From: Rhodospirillaceae bacterium
Lineage (GTDB): Bacteria; Pseudomonadota; Alphaproteobacteria; Bin65
Assembly: GCA_011523655.1 (NCBI GenBank)
Contig: WTGH01000068.1
Location: 1 to 64,000, forward strand
Reading direction: 5' to 3'
DNA length: 64,000 bases
A program made the position numbers and the translations under genes. The notes beneath the pieces were generated by a model. It was not told the DNA's origin and did not search any database. It saw nothing but the letters and a program-made list of their open reading frames with translations. Of the stretch, positions 15,283-24,653 are shown piece by piece (within the stretch, counting starts at the first letter, position 1; each line of letters starts with the position of its first letter).

Positions 15283-15821
15283 CTCTGCGCCTCGCCTGGC
15301 CCCGCCCCGGTCACTGGCGCCCCGGTCACTGGCGCCCCGGTCACTGGCGCCCCGGTCACCGGCGCGCCGATCTCCCGGGCCCGGGCGATGACCAGGTCGC
15401 GCAGTCCGGGCGCCGGGAACGGCACCGTCCTATAGCGGATTTCGCATTCCGCTGCACGGGTCCGGGCCTCGGGGCCCGCCACCGAAATCCGGCCGTCGAC
15501 GGCCGAGAGGCCGGAGCTGACCTGCTGCACTTCGGCCTCGATCGTCAGCACCGCGCCCGGTTCGACGACGTCCCGGATGCGCGCCTTCACGACCTGGGTC
15601 AGGACCGGCATCCGGCTGTAGCCGTCGAGCGCCATGAGCAGGAACCCGCCGGCCTGCGCAACCGCTTCGACCAGCAATGTGCCCGGCATGACCGGGTAAC
15701 CGGGGAAATGGCCCTCGAAGACGGTCGAGCGTTCCGGCACCTGCGCCAGGCACCGGATGGTCCGGCGCGCCGGGTCGAAGGCCTCGACCCGGTCCACCAT
15801 CTGGAAATATTCGAGATTCAC
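15279..15821 (-). CDS. 3-hydroxyacyl-ACP dehydratase (FabZXL-like)
   Basis: About 180 residues with a hot-dog fold. The FabZ signature HFPGYPVMPGTLLVEAVAQAGG includes the catalytic His and Glu. It dehydrates 3-hydroxyacyl-AcpXL during VLCFA synthesis. The start is taken as GTG at 15821, giving VNLEYFQMVDRV, which agrees with the LEYFQMIDRV start I recall for rhizobial FabZXL; the ORF track start at 15971 lies inside acpXL. The C-terminus carries an odd (GAPVT)n tail from four 15-bp tandem repeats. The stop overlaps the next gene by 4 bp. Confidence 0.85.
   Translation of the reverse strand: MNLEYFQMVDRVEAFDPARRTIRCLAQVPERSTVFEGHFPGYPVMPGTLLVEAVAQAGGFLLMALDGYSRMPVLTQVVKARIRDVVEPGAVLTIEAEVQQVSSGLSAVDGRISVAGPEARTRAAECEIRYRTVPFPAPGLRDLVIARAREIGAPVTGAPVTGAPVTGAPVTGAGPGEAQR
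15305..15364. repeat. 15-bp minisatellite, 4 units, in the fabZXL 3' end
   Basis: Four 15-bp units CCCCGGTCACTGGCG start at 15305, 15320, 15335 and 15350 (the last has ACCGG). They encode the repeated pentapeptide GAPVT just before the stop codon. Changes in copy number would preserve the frame. Confidence 0.92.
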
Positions 15822-15865
15822 GACCGTTTGCCGGAGCGGAGCGGGGTGCGCCGTCGGCGGGCCGG

Positions 15866-16159
15866 TCAGGCGGCCTTCGCGGCGCGCAGTTCCTCGATCC
15901 GGACCACCAGGTTCTTCATGACGAAGAATTCGTCGGCGTCCGCATCGCCCTGGTTGACCTCTTCCATCCACTGCTCGACCGGCATCTTGATGCCGAATTT
16001 CTTGTCGATGTCGAAGGTGACGTCCAGGAAATCCAGGCTGTCGATCCCGAGGTCGTTCACGGCATGGGAGTCCGGCGCGATCTCCGCCCGGTCGATCGAG
16101 CAGATGTCGGCGATGATGTCGGCGACCGAATCGAAGGTTTCCTGGTTGAAGGCGGTCAT
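15866..16159 (-). CDS. acpXL: acyl carrier protein AcpXL
   Basis: A 97-residue acidic [14 protein letters not shown] holds the Ser that takes the phosphopantetheine arm. The sequence [27 protein letters not shown]...[25 protein letters not shown] follows the specialised AcpXL family rather than AcpP (it is longer and has a PVEQW-x-x-EVN segment). It carries the growing very long chain fatty acid for lipid A. The start is ATG at 16159 with GGAG upstream. It heads the acpXL-fabZXL-fabF2XL-fabF1XL operon. The upstream gap 16160-16364 must hold the promoter, which I could not identify. Confidence 0.92.
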   Translation of the reverse strand: MTAFNQETFDSVADIIADICSIDRAEIAPDSHAVNDLGIDSLDFLDVTFDIDKKFGIKMPVEQWMEEVNQGDADADEFFVMKNLVVRIEELRAAKAA

Positions 16160-16364
16160 CAAGGTCTCCGCTCGCACTGCGGTATGCCGGTTGCCATTCG
16201 CGGGGAGCCGCACCGAAGACAGGCCGGAAAAAGATGTAATCTCAAACGGTTAGCGCGAGGCCACGGCTGGAGTTCGCAGACCGGAAAACAATAGTCGTGC
16301 GGCCGGGCCGGGGCATCGTATGTTTTGTCGCGCCGCAGGCCGCGAATGCGGCGGAAAATCCGGG

Positions 16365-17348
16365 CTAACGGCCCCAGCGCCGGTGGAGCCACAGCCATTG
16401 TTCCGGCGTCTCGCGCACCCATCCGGCGATCCGGTCGTTGACCCGCTGCATGAAGCGCGCCTCGTCGGCCCGGTCGTCGCCGGTCCGCTCGATCGTCATC
16501 GGATCGGCGATTTCGATGGCGAATCGCCGGCCGTCCAGCCGCCGGCAGCAGGCGCCGAACACGGGCGCATCGAAGCGCAGAGCCAGGCGCGCCAGGGTCA
16601 GCCCGGTCATCGCCGGCCGGCCCATGAAATCCAGCGCGACGCCGCGATTGTTCTTCTGGTCGACCAGCAGCGCGAGGCGGCCGCCCTCGGCCATGACCCG
16701 GCCCGCGGCGACGCCGCCCTGGTAGCCCTTGGGCAGCAGGTCGAACAGGCCGGCCCGGCTCCGGTCCAGCAGCCAGCCGACATAGGGGTTGTTCGGGCGG
16801 CGGAAGACGACGGAGGTAAAGGCGCCGAAATTCGCCGCCCCGACCGCCAGGAACTCCCAGTTGCCCATATGGGGCACGAAGATCAGCGCGGGGCCCCGGT
16901 GGGTCAGCAGGCGGACGAAGTTTTCCGCGCCCCTTATCTCGAGCCGGCCGCCGCGCAGGGTGACCCGTTCGCCGGCCCGCGCCGCCGCCATCAGGCGCGC
17001 GATGCCGGTCTCCGAAAGGGCCTCCTGCAAGGCGGGATCCCACAGCGCCTCGATGCGCGCCGATTCGGCGGCCACCCGGCCCAGATTGTCCCACATCCGG
17101 CGCACGACCTGCCGCCGGCGGGGCGCGGGCATATCCGGGAAAATCCGCTTGAGATTCACCTTCGCACGCCGCGAAAAGGGCAGCAGCGGGCCGAACGTAC
17201 GCCCGGCGAAGCCGCCGATCGCCGAGGCGGCCGGCGACGGCACGAGCCGCATCAGGCCCCAGAACAGGAAGACCGGCAGGGCCTCGAGCGCCCGGATCAG
17301 CGGCAGGAACCGGGCCGCCCCCCTGGCGGCCGCCCGTCGGCGCCCCAT
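16365..17348 (-). CDS. lipid A lauroyl/VLCFA acyltransferase (LpxL/HtrB family)
   Basis: A 327-residue membrane-associated acyltransferase. The catalytic H-x4-E motif is HMGNWE (about residue 160). A hydrophobic N-terminal anchor (LEALPVFLFWGLMRLV) and a late block with the family WLWLHRRW ending are present. LpxL-family enzymes transfer a secondary acyl chain from ACP to the lipid A precursor at the inner membrane. Its position directly upstream of acpXL suggests it is the LpxXL enzyme that places the VLCFA. In Rhizobium the equivalent gene lies at the other end of the cluster. Confidence 0.88.
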   Translation of the reverse strand: MGRRRAAARGAARFLPLIRALEALPVFLFWGLMRLVPSPAASAIGGFAGRTFGPLLPFSRRAKVNLKRIFPDMPAPRRRQVVRRMWDNLGRVAAESARIEALWDPALQEALSETGIARLMAAARAGERVTLRGGRLEIRGAENFVRLLTHRGPALIFVPHMGNWEFLAVGAANFGAFTSVVFRRPNNPYVGWLLDRSRAGLFDLLPKGYQGGVAAGRVMAEGGRLALLVDQKNNRGVALDFMGRPAMTGLTLARLALRFDAPVFGACCRRLDGRRFAIEIADPMTIERTGDDRADEARFMQRVNDRIAGWVRETPEQWLWLHRRWGR

Positions 17349-17410
17349 GCTTCAGGGCCTCCCCGAACGGTCCATGCGATGGTCCATGTGATGGTAATGA
17401 CGGGCCGGAA

Positions 17411-17486
17411 TGGTGCCCAGGGGCGGAATCGAACCACCGACACCGTGATTTTCAGTCACGTGCTCTACCAACTGAGCTACCTGGGC
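17411..17486 (-). tRNA. tRNA-Phe (GAA)
   Basis: Minus-strand cloverleaf: acceptor GCCCAGG pairs with CCTGGGC, D-arm AGCTCAGTTGGTAGAGC, anticodon loop CTGAAAA (anticodon GAA), T-arm GGTTCGATTCC, discriminator A and encoded CCA (17411-17413). Confidence 0.97.
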
Positions 17487-17546
17487 CCCGATGCGCTGCG
17501 GCGGCGGCCTGGAACCGGATCGGCGACCCCGCGCGAAGAAGGCGAC

Positions 17547-17822
17547 TTATAGGTTTGATGTCCGGGCAAGTCCACCCGCTGCGCCGCCGCCTGCGTCCCG
17601 ATGCGCCAGCCCGCCGCGCGGGTTTCCGGCGGCGTCAGCGCCGTGGCCGGCGCCTTCGTCCGCTCCGGTGTCCGTATCGTCGTCCGGCCCGTCGTCCGCT
17701 TCCGGGGCCGGGATGCGGTAGTCCTCGTTGAACCACCGCCCGAGGTCGACGTCGGCGCAGCGGCGCGAACAGAATGGCCGGTAGGCCGCTTCGGCCGGCT
17801 TGCCGCAGACCGGGCAGCTCAC
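17547..17822 (-). CDS. yacG: DNA gyrase inhibitor YacG (zinc-binding)
   Basis: About 91 residues. [36 protein letters not shown] contains the C-x2-C...C-x3-C zinc site and the DLGxWFNExYRIP signature of YacG, which binds GyrB and inhibits gyrase. After it comes a long acidic/glycine-rich tail ([17 protein letters not shown]). The start is uncertain: GTG at 17822 is chosen because it precedes the first cysteines. In-frame upstream sequence runs through a minisatellite ([14 protein letters not shown]) into the end of maf. The maf-yacG order is conserved in alphaproteobacteria. Confidence 0.85.
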   Translation of the reverse strand: MSCPVCGKPAEAAYRPFCSRRCADVDLGRWFNEDYRIPAPEADDGPDDDTDTGADEGAGHGADAAGNPRGGLAHRDAGGGAAGGLARTSNL

Positions 17823-17878
17823 GGCAACGCCCGCCGCATGAATCCGGGCCGCGCCGGCCCGCCGGGCGTTGCCGCGCG

Positions 17879-17923
17879 CCCGGTCATCCAGTGCCCGGTC
17901 ATCCGGCGCCCGGTCATCCGGCG
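17879..17923. repeat. 15-bp minisatellite, 3 units, at the maf/yacG junction
   Basis: Three units CCCGGTCATCCGGCG (first copy CCCGGTCATCCAGTG) begin at 17879, 17894 and 17909. On the minus strand each gives GGATGACCGGG, so the unit repeats the maf stop/possible-start ATGA motif three times. This makes the yacG start hard to fix. Confidence 0.88.
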
Positions 17924-18543
17924 CCCTCGAGCAAGGCCCAGGTTTCGAACAGCGGCAGGCCGACGACATTGGAATAGGAGCCGGACAGGCGGCGCACGAA
18001 AATCGCCGCCCGGCCCTGGATGGCATAGCCGCCGGCCTTGTCGCGCCATTCGCCGCTCTCGACATAGCGGTCGATCTCGCCGGGATGCAGCCGCTTGAAG
18101 GTGACGGCGGTCTGCACGACCCGGACTGCGATGCGCGCCGGTTCGGCCGCCCGTTCCGAACCGGGCGGGCCGGAATCCGCCGGACGGGGTATCGCCGGAC
18201 CGGGAAGCGCCAGCGCAACCGCGCCGATCACGCGATGCCGCCGGCCGGACAGCAGGTTCAGGCACCGCCGCGCCGCCGCCGCATCGGCCGGCTTGCCGAG
18301 GATGCGCCGCCCGGCGGCGACAACCGTATCGGCGGCAAGCACGCGCTCGGCGCTGCACCGGCGGCTGACCTGCGCACATTTTTCCCGCGCCATCCTCTCG
18401 GCATAGGCCGCCGGCAATTCGGCGCGGCGCGGCGCTTCGTCGATCTCGGCGGGAAGCACCCGGTCCGGGACGAGGCCGACCTGGGCGAGAAGGTCGAGGC
18501 GGCGCGGCGAAGCGGAGGCGAGGACGAACGTCACGATCGGCAA
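17914..18543 (-). CDS. maf: Maf-family nucleoside triphosphate pyrophosphatase
   Basis: A 209-residue protein. The N-terminal [17 protein letters not shown] (SASPRR motif), [16 protein letters not shown] and the late [29 protein letters not shown] are hallmark Maf/YhdE blocks. These enzymes hydrolyse non-canonical or modified NTPs (dTTP/UTP or m7GTP) to monophosphates. The start is ATG at 18543. The stop at 17914 lies in the first unit of the minisatellite shared with yacG. It is downstream of infA in the conserved alphaproteobacterial gene order. Confidence 0.92.
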   Translation of the reverse strand: MPIVTFVLASASPRRLDLLAQVGLVPDRVLPAEIDEAPRRAELPAAYAERMAREKCAQVSRRCSAERVLAADTVVAAGRRILGKPADAAAARRCLNLLSGRRHRVIGAVALALPGPAIPRPADSGPPGSERAAEPARIAVRVVQTAVTFKRLHPGEIDRYVESGEWRDKAGGYAIQGRAAIFVRRLSGSYSNVVGLPLFETWALLEGAG

Positions 18544-18619
18544 TCACCCGACAGACCGGTCCGGCCGCAGACACCCGAAAGAAGCGACGCCGCCCGAAGC
18601 GGCCCTGCTTGAAGCGGCC

Positions 18620-18838
18620 CTACTTGAACCGGAACGTAATCCGCCCCTTGGTCAGGTCGTAGGGAGTCATTTCCACGCTGACCTTGTCGCCCGTCAGAAC
18701 CCGGATCCGGTTTTTGCGCATCTTGCCCGACGTGTGCGCCAGGATTTCATGGTCGTTCTCCAGCCTCACGCGGAACATCGCGTCCGGCAGGATTTCCGTG
18801 ACCGTCCCTGAAAACTCCAGCAGATCCTCTTTCGCCAT
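18620..18838 (-). CDS. infA: translation initiation factor IF-1
   Basis: A 72-residue OB-fold protein: [72 protein letters not shown] matches IF-1 throughout. It occupies the ribosomal A site during initiation. The start is ATG at 18838 with AAGGAA upstream; the track ORF to 19132 is artefactual extension. Confidence 0.97.
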   Translation of the reverse strand: MAKEDLLEFSGTVTEILPDAMFRVRLENDHEILAHTSGKMRKNRIRVLTGDKVSVEMTPYDLTKGRITFRFK

Positions 18839-19014
18839 GCGGCCGATTTCCTTGGAACCGTGAATTCGTCGCGGCCGAACATGGCCGGGCCCGCAGGTCA
18901 GGTCAAGCGGCTTGCCGGGATAGCGCCGGGATCGTACCGGTCCGGGCGCCCGGAAAATGGCGGAAATATCGCGGCTCCGGGCGGCCGGAATTGCAGCTCC
19001 GGCGATATCCGGCG

Positions 19015-19257
19015 CTACCGGACAGGCGGCCGTATGCTGGCGAACAGGGTGCGGTCGGCCGGGACGCAGGGCGCATTCCGGTCCACGACGATGGCGAGAT
19101 TGAACGCCATGCCGCCATGTTCGGCGAGCCACTTTTCGCCGTTGCGGTCGCGCGGATCGATGGCGTAATCCATGTGCGACGTGGCCGCGAAGACGGCGGC
19201 AACGGCCAGGACCGGGCAGAGCCAGACGAGAGGGCGGCGGATTGCTTTGAATGTCAT
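19015..19257 (-). CDS. small exported or membrane-anchored protein, unknown
   Basis: An 80-residue protein with a hydrophobic N-terminal segment after a basic start ([27 protein letters not shown]), read as a signal peptide or anchor. A short mature part follows ([42 protein letters not shown]). No family is recognised. The reading frame is clean and lies on the same strand as infA, but about 180 bp upstream of it, so co-transcription is possible. Confidence 0.5.
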   Translation of the reverse strand: MTFKAIRRPLVWLCPVLAVAAVFAATSHMDYAIDPRDRNGEKWLAEHGGMAFNLAIVVDRNAPCVPADRTLFASIRPPVR

Positions 19258-19487
19258 GGCCCGTGCCGGAATTTGAAGCGCGGAACCGGAGATCGGCCCG
19301 GCCGGATTGCAGATTGTGTAATCAACTAGTCATATTGAATATACGTGTCGAGCATATTTTCGCAAATTAGTAATTTTTTTGGCTATGCCGTATAATCATT
19401 GAAAATTTTGAATAAAAAGCGAACAAATTCAAACATACGGTCGTGTGTCAGTTTGAGTTTCAGCGTCGGCCGGAACCGATCCCGTAT

Positions 19488-19623
19488 CCGTCATTTCGAC
19501 CGTAGCCCCGGATTCATCCGGGGCGGAACGGAGAAATCTTTCATCCGCGGAACGAGGTCCAAAGCACTGTACTGGAAAGATTTCTCCACTCCGCGCCTGA
19601 CGGCGCTCCGGTCGAAATGACGG
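19488..19623. mobile_element. 136-bp MITE/REP-like palindromic repeat element
   Basis: The ends are 15-bp perfect inverted repeats (CCGTCATTTCGACCG at 19488-19502, complement at 19609-19623). A second nested inverted repeat, GGAGAAATCTTTC (19530-19542) and GAAAGATTTCTCC (19575-19587), lies inside. There is no coding capacity. Truncated relatives occur at 6581-6623 and 47615-47710. The surrounding 19258-19487 and 19624-19723 are AT-rich without a gene. This is a widespread kind of non-autonomous intergenic repeat. Confidence 0.8.
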
Positions 19624-19723
19624 GGAGGAGCGGGAGAAACGGGCATTTTCGCGCCGCCGCATACCCTGTTATTTTTGAACCGATACACGACCAAACACGG
19701 ATGCATGCGGGTCGGCCGCCCGG

Positions 19724-20161
19724 TCAGGGTTTCATCTGCGGCGCGAACCGGTCGCGGATCCGCTCGAAAATCCGGTCGCGCACCTGGCGGTAGGCGTCGA
19801 GCCGCTGGTCGCGGCTTCCCTCCACCAGGCTGGGGTCGAAGGTGTTCCAGAATTCGACCTCGACCGGACTGGTCCGGGTCAGTTCCAGGGCGCGGTGGTG
19901 CGCTTCCGGCGACAGGGTGACGACGATATCGAACAGGTCGTCCTGCAGGTCGTCGAACGTCTTGGCGGCGTGCCGCGAAATGTCGATGCCCATTTCCCCC
20001 ATGACGGCGATGGCGAAACCGTCCACCTCCCGCTTCCGGGTGCCGACCGAATCGACGTAGATCCGGGTGCCGTGCAGGAATTTCAGGAAGCCCTCCGCCA
20101 TCGGCGAGCGGATCGCGTTCATGGAACAGGCGAACAGGACGCTGCCCGGCAGGTCGCTCAT
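19724..20161 (-). CDS. low-molecular-weight phosphatase family protein (ArsC/Wzb-like)
   Basis: A 145-residue protein with the P-loop signature C-x5-R near the N-terminus (LFACSMNAIRSPMAEG) of LMW protein tyrosine phosphatases and thioredoxin-type arsenate reductases. The general-acid region appears as FWNTFDPSLVEGSRDQRLDAYRQVRD. It lies downstream of UPF0262 in a block conserved across alphaproteobacteria (hisD-UPF0262-phosphatase-infA-maf), so a housekeeping phosphatase role is more likely than arsenic resistance. No ars genes are near. Confidence 0.87.
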   Translation of the reverse strand: MSDLPGSVLFACSMNAIRSPMAEGFLKFLHGTRIYVDSVGTRKREVDGFAIAVMGEMGIDISRHAAKTFDDLQDDLFDIVVTLSPEAHHRALELTRTSPVEVEFWNTFDPSLVEGSRDQRLDAYRQVRDRIFERIRDRFAPQMKP

Positions 20162-20210
20162 TCCGCCGCCCGCCCGATGCCGGCGGTCTCCGCGCCCGCC
20201 GTTCCGGCCG

Positions 20211-20684
20211 CTATGCCTTGAGGTGCAGCACGCACAACAGGGTGAACAGCCGCCGGGCGGTATCGAAATCCATCTCGATCCGGCCCTTGAGCTGGCTCAG
20301 CAGCAGTTCCGAGCCTTCGTTGTGCAGGGCGCGCCGGCCCATATCGATGGCCTCGATCTTGCTCGGGCTGGCGGTCTTGATTGCCGCGAAGTAGCTCTCG
20401 CAGACGGTGAAATAGTCCTTGACCGTCCGCTTGAACGGCTGAAGCGCCAGGGGAACGACCGTCAGGGCGGCATCGCCGCTGTCGCGGATATCGAACAGGA
20501 GCCGGTTTTCGCTGACCGAAAGGACGAGGTTATAGGGCCCGTCGGCCTCGACCGCCGGCACGAAGCTGTTTTCCTCCAGCAGGTCGTAGATCGCGACGGC
20601 GCGTTCGTGCTCGATATCCGCATTGCGCCGGACGACCGTTCTCTCATCCAGACGGATATCGGCAAGGCGGGCATTGTCGGCCAT
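20211..20684 (-). CDS. UPF0262 family protein
   Basis: A 157-residue protein matching the alphaproteobacterial UPF0262 family as I know it: [35 protein letters not shown]...[15 protein letters not shown]...[48 protein letters not shown]. The biochemical role is unknown. It starts 5 bp after hisD ends and precedes the phosphatase, so it is part of the his operon. Confidence 0.92.
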   Translation of the reverse strand: MADNARLADIRLDERTVVRRNADIEHERAVAIYDLLEENSFVPAVEADGPYNLVLSVSENRLLFDIRDSGDAALTVVPLALQPFKRTVKDYFTVCESYFAAIKTASPSKIEAIDMGRRALHNEGSELLLSQLKGRIEMDFDTARRLFTLLCVLHLKA

Positions 20685-20689
20685 CGCCT

Positions 20690-22006
20690 TCAGCCGTCGT
20701 TAGGCGGTCCGCCCGCATCGAGCCGGATACCGACCGACAGGGCGTGCGCCTCAAGTCCCTCGGCCGCCGCAAGCGTCACCGCGTCGGGCCCGACGGCGCG
20801 CAGGGCGTCGGCGTCTCCCTTGATGGTCGAGGTCCGCTTCATGAAGTCCGGCACGCCGAGGCCGGAGGCGAATCGCGCCGTCCGCGACGTCGGCAGCACA
20901 TGGTTCGGGCCGCCGATATAGTCGCCGATCGCTTCGGGAACGTGGCGGCCGATGAAGATCGCGCCGGCGTGGCGGACCTTTGCGGCGAGCGCGTCGGCAC
21001 CGTCCATGGCCAGTTCGAGATGCTCCGGCGCGATGCGGTCGATCAGCGGCACGGCGGCCGGCAGGGACTCGACCACGACGATCGCGCCCAGCCTTTCCCA
21101 GCTCTCCCGCGCGATCGCCGCCCGGGGCAGAATTCCCAGATGCCGCTCGACGGCGGCCGAGACCCGGTCGGCGAAGGCCGGGCTATCGGTGATCAGGACG
21201 GCCTGCGCCGAGGTATCGTGCTCGGCCTGGGACAGCAGGTCCGCGGCGATCCATTCCGGGTCGCTGCGCCGGTCCGAGACGACCAGGATTTCGGACGGCC
21301 CGGCGATCATGTCGATCCCGACGACGCCGAACACCTGCTTCTTGGCCGAGGCGACATACGCGTTACCCGGCCCGACGATCTTGTCGACCGGCCGGACGGT
21401 CTGCGTCCCATAGGCCAGCGCGGCGACCGCCTGGGCGCCGCCGATCCGGTAGATTTCGTCGACGCCGGCAACGTCCGCCGCAGCGAGCACGAGGTCGTTG
21501 ATGTCGCCGTCCGGCGTCGGCACGGCCATGACCAGCCGCTCGACGCCGGCGACCTTGGCCGGGATGGCGTTCATCAGCACGGTGCTGGGATAGGCCGCCG
21601 TTCCGCCCGGCACATAGAGGCCGACCGCCTCCACCGCGGTCCAGCGCGCGCCGAGCTCGTAGCCGGCGGCATCGATAAAGGCCCAGTCCTCGGGCAGTTG
21701 CCGCTCGTGATAGGCGCGGATGCGACGGGCGGCGTGTTCCAGCGCCGAGAGCTGCCGTTCCGGGACCGCGCCGCGCGCCTGCGCGATCCGCGCCGCCGGA
21801 ATCCGCAGGCCGGCGGCATCCGTCTCGAACCGGTCGAATTGCAGCGTGTAGCGCAGGAGTGCAGCATCGCCACCCTCGCGCACCGCGGCGAGGATTTCCG
21901 CAACCGCCCCGTCGACATCGGCTTCGGCCGCGCGTTTCGCGCCGACCAGCCGGGCAAATTCCGCCTCGAAGCCGGGGGCGGACCGGTCAAGCCGCCGCGC
22001 CGGCAT
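20690..22006 (-). CDS. hisD: histidinol dehydrogenase
   Basis: A 438-residue HisD, catalysing the last two steps of histidine synthesis (histidinol to histidine, two NAD+). Visible family blocks are [57 protein letters not shown], the zinc/catalytic region [14 protein letters not shown] and the C-terminal APEHLEL plus [14 protein letters not shown]. It overlaps hisG by 20 bp and reads with it on the minus strand. Confidence 0.97.
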   Translation of the reverse strand: MPARRLDRSAPGFEAEFARLVGAKRAAEADVDGAVAEILAAVREGGDAALLRYTLQFDRFETDAAGLRIPAARIAQARGAVPERQLSALEHAARRIRAYHERQLPEDWAFIDAAGYELGARWTAVEAVGLYVPGGTAAYPSTVLMNAIPAKVAGVERLVMAVPTPDGDINDLVLAAADVAGVDEIYRIGGAQAVAALAYGTQTVRPVDKIVGPGNAYVASAKKQVFGVVGIDMIAGPSEILVVSDRRSDPEWIAADLLSQAEHDTSAQAVLITDSPAFADRVSAAVERHLGILPRAAIARESWERLGAIVVVESLPAAVPLIDRIAPEHLELAMDGADALAAKVRHAGAIFIGRHVPEAIGDYIGGPNHVLPTSRTARFASGLGVPDFMKRTSTIKGDADALRAVGPDAVTLAAAEGLEAHALSVGIRLDAGGPPNDG

Positions 22007-22688
22007 CGCCCTTCTCCACCGCTTCGGTAAAGGCGTCGACCCAGTGGCGGATTTCCGCCGGCCGGGTCTTCATCGCCGGACGGTTGACGATCAGCCGGGA
22101 GGTCACGTCGGCGATCTTCTCGACCTCGACCAGCCCGTTCGCCTTCAGGGTCGCGCCGGTCGAGACCAGGTCGACGATGCGGCGGCACAGGCCGAGCGCC
22201 GGCGCCAGTTCCATCGCACCGTTCAGCTTGATGCATTCGGCCTGCACGCCCTGGGCGGCGAAATGGCGGCGCGTCGTCAGCGGGTATTTGGTCGCCACCC
22301 GGACGTGGCTCCAGCGCGACCGGTCTTCGGCATCGAGCAGGTCGCGGGTCGCCGCGACCGAAAGCCGGCACCGGCCGATCCCCAGATCCAGCGGCGCATA
22401 CAGTTCGGCATAACCGAACTCGCCGACCACGTCGTTGCCGGCAATGCCGAGATGGGCCGCGCCGAAGGCGACGAAGGTCGCGACGTCGAAGCTCCTGACC
22501 CGGATGATCTCCAGGTTCGGGAAATTCGTGGCAAAGCGCAGCCGGCGCGACTCCGGGTCGAAAAACCCGGCCGCGGGCCGGATTCCGGCAGCCGTTATCA
22601 GCGGCTGCGCCTCGTCGAGGATGCGCCCCTTCGGCACGGCCAGCACCAACGGCTCGTTGGCGGCATAAGGCGGATTTGCGGCGTCCAT
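21987..22688 (-). CDS. hisG: ATP phosphoribosyltransferase, catalytic subunit
   Basis: A 233-residue short-form HisG (no C-terminal regulatory ACT-like domain). It catalyses the first step of histidine synthesis (ATP + PRPP). Motifs visible are [37 protein letters not shown] and the PRPP-binding [20 protein letters not shown]. Short HisG normally needs HisZ for activity and feedback control; no hisZ is in this window. It overlaps hisD by 20 bp and follows the DUF2948 gene by 27 bp. Confidence 0.95.
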   Translation of the reverse strand: MDAANPPYAANEPLVLAVPKGRILDEAQPLITAAGIRPAAGFFDPESRRLRFATNFPNLEIIRVRSFDVATFVAFGAAHLGIAGNDVVGEFGYAELYAPLDLGIGRCRLSVAATRDLLDAEDRSRWSHVRVATKYPLTTRRHFAAQGVQAECIKLNGAMELAPALGLCRRIVDLVSTGATLKANGLVEVEKIADVTSRLIVNRPAMKTRPAEIRHWVDAFTEAVEKGDAGAAA

Positions 22689-22715
22689 GCCAGCAAGGGT
22701 CCTTCGCGAAGCCGG

Positions 22716-23207
22716 TCAGTCCGCTTCGGCATCCCCGTGAGTCGGCCGCCACGCGGTCGGCCAGGGCTCGCCGATGTCATCCAGCCGGCAGTCGATTCCC
22801 GCAACGCGGAGGCGGATGGAAGCGGCACCGGCACAAATTAATGTGATTTCCGTTGCATCAAGCCCGGCTTCGGTGCGGATCGCCAACAGCGACAAAATGC
22901 GTGACGTATCCTCGCGGTCGAAGCCGCGGGTCTGCACACCCTGCACCTCGCCGAACAGCACGCCGGCGTTGACCCGGTGGTGCCCGCCCTGTCCGGATGA
23001 CGCGCCGCGCCGGGCGGCGGCCGGTCCCGGCGGCGCGGCGCCGGCCTCGCTTTCCCAGCAGAACCGGTTCGCCACCAGCGCAAAGCTGCTCTCGTCCGGC
23101 AGATAGGCCATGTCGGCGACCGGGATCAGCGCGTCCTGCAACACGGCGCCGATGACGTCGAGATCGTCCGCGCTTTCAGCCCGCAGCCGCAATTTTCGGA
23201 ATGCCAT
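22716..23207 (-). CDS. DUF2948 family protein
   Basis: A 163-residue protein: FRKLRLRAESADDLDVIGAVLQDALIPVADMAYLPDESSFALVANRFCWE... followed by a proline/arginine-rich insert and ...RVNAGVLFGEVQGVQTRGFDREDTSRILSLLAI. It corresponds to the DUF2948 family that sits between murA and his genes in alphaproteobacteria. The function is unknown. ATG at 23207 is chosen because the family starts here; the long track ORF upstream is the antisense-like shadow of murA. Confidence 0.87.
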   Translation of the reverse strand: MAFRKLRLRAESADDLDVIGAVLQDALIPVADMAYLPDESSFALVANRFCWESEAGAAPPGPAAARRGASSGQGGHHRVNAGVLFGEVQGVQTRGFDREDTSRILSLLAIRTEAGLDATEITLICAGAASIRLRVAGIDCRLDDIGEPWPTAWRPTHGDAEAD

Positions 23208-23227
23208 CGGCCGCCCGCGCGCCTGGG

Positions 23228-24493
23228 TCAGGAACCGGCGATGCGCTCGACCTGGGCGCCGCAGCCGGTCAGTTTCTCGACCAGCCGTTCGTAGCCGCGG
23301 TCGAGGTGATAGACCCGGTTGATCGTCGTCTCGCCTTCGGCGGCCAGCGCGGCGATGACCAGGCTGGAGGACGCCCGCAGGTCCGTCGCCATGACTTCGG
23401 CGCCGTGGAGCTTCTCGACCCCGCGCACCATCGCCGACGCGCCGTGGAGGTTCACGTTGGCGCCCATGCGTTTGAGTTCCGGCACATGCATGTAGCGGTT
23501 CTCGAAGATCGTCTCCGTGATCATGGACGCGCCGCCGGCCTTCGACATCAGCGCCATGAACTGGGCCTGCAGGTCGGTCGGGAATCCGGGGAACGGATCG
23601 GTGATGACATCGACCCCGGTCAGGTCGCCGTTGTTGCAGGACACGCGAATGCCCGCGCCGTTCGGCTCCAGCGCGACCCCGGCCTCGCGCAACGCGGACG
23701 CGGCGGCGCCGAACAGGCCTTCGCCGACATTCTGCAGCGTGACCGCGCCGCCGGTGATGGCGGCGGCCATGGCGTAGGTGCCGGCCTCGATCCGGTCGGC
23801 GACGACCCGGTGCTGCGCGCCGTGCAGCGCGTCGACTCCCTCGATGACCAGCCGCTCGCTGCCGATGCCCTCGATCCGCGCGCCCATCGCGTTCAGGCAA
23901 TGGGCGAGGTCGGCCACTTCCGGCTCCAGAGCGGCGTTCTCGATCTCCGTCGTGCCGCGCGCCAATGTCGCCGCCATGATCGCATTCTCGCTGGCGCCGA
24001 CCGAGACCTTCGGAAAGATGATCCGGTTGCCGACAAGCCCGCCCGGCGGCGCCTCGGCGTGAATGTAGCCGCGGCCCAGGCTGATCTCCGCGCCGAGCTG
24101 TTCGAGCGCCATGAGGTGGAGGTCGATCGGGCGCGAGCCGATGGCGCAGCCGCCGGGGAGGGAAACGGCCGCATTGCCGAAGCGGGCGACCAGCGGCCCG
24201 AGCACCAGCACCGAGGCCCGCATCTGGCGCACCAGATCGTAGGGCGCCATGGTGTTCGGAATGTCCGCCGCAGACAGCGTGAGGGCTGCCGGGCCGGTCT
24301 CGACCTCGACGCCATGCTGTTCCAGCACCCGGATCAGCGTGGCGATGTCGCGCAGCCGGGGGACGTTGGTCAGTTCGAGGGGATCGGCGGTCAGCAGGGA
24401 CGCCGCCATCAGCGGCAGCGCGGCGTTCTTGGCCCCGCCGATCGGGATTTCGCCGTCCAGTGCGGCGCCACCGCTGATCCGGAGTCTGTCCAT
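23228..24493 (-). CDS. murA: UDP-N-acetylglucosamine 1-carboxyvinyltransferase
   Basis: A 421-residue MurA, the first committed step of peptidoglycan synthesis (PEP + UDP-GlcNAc). The active-site Cys is in [13 protein letters not shown] (about residue 115), where fosfomycin would bind. The N-terminal [27 protein letters not shown] and C-terminal [21 protein letters not shown] are canonical. It leads the murA-DUF2948-hisG-hisD-UPF0262 run with short gaps. Confidence 0.97.
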   Translation of the reverse strand: MDRLRISGGAALDGEIPIGGAKNAALPLMAASLLTADPLELTNVPRLRDIATLIRVLEQHGVEVETGPAALTLSAADIPNTMAPYDLVRQMRASVLVLGPLVARFGNAAVSLPGGCAIGSRPIDLHLMALEQLGAEISLGRGYIHAEAPPGGLVGNRIIFPKVSVGASENAIMAATLARGTTEIENAALEPEVADLAHCLNAMGARIEGIGSERLVIEGVDALHGAQHRVVADRIEAGTYAMAAAITGGAVTLQNVGEGLFGAAASALREAGVALEPNGAGIRVSCNNGDLTGVDVITDPFPGFPTDLQAQFMALMSKAGGASMITETIFENRYMHVPELKRMGANVNLHGASAMVRGVEKLHGAEVMATDLRASSSLVIAALAAEGETTINRVYHLDRGYERLVEKLTGCGAQVERIAGS

Positions 24494-24653
24494 CGGCGCT
24501 GAGGTTTCCGCTTTCTTTGGCGCTGCGGCGCCGGAGAGACTCTATTTGGGTGCTTCCATGCCCTTCGCCAACGGTTCTAGCGAACCTGGCCCGGCGCCTC
24601 AACCGGACGGATCGGCCCGGCGCGGCGCCCAAGAAGGCGGCCAAGGCGGCCGG

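Noticed and set aside
17819-17913. A 30-residue ORF starting ATG at the maf stop ([20 protein letters not shown]...)
   Set aside because: It is created by the 15-bp minisatellite and ends at the yacG start; no sign of a protein.
19724-20161. Arsenate resistance gene
   Set aside because: The C-x5-R motif fits arsenate reductases, but the conserved neighbourhood (hisD, UPF0262, infA, maf) and absence of ars genes favour a housekeeping phosphatase.
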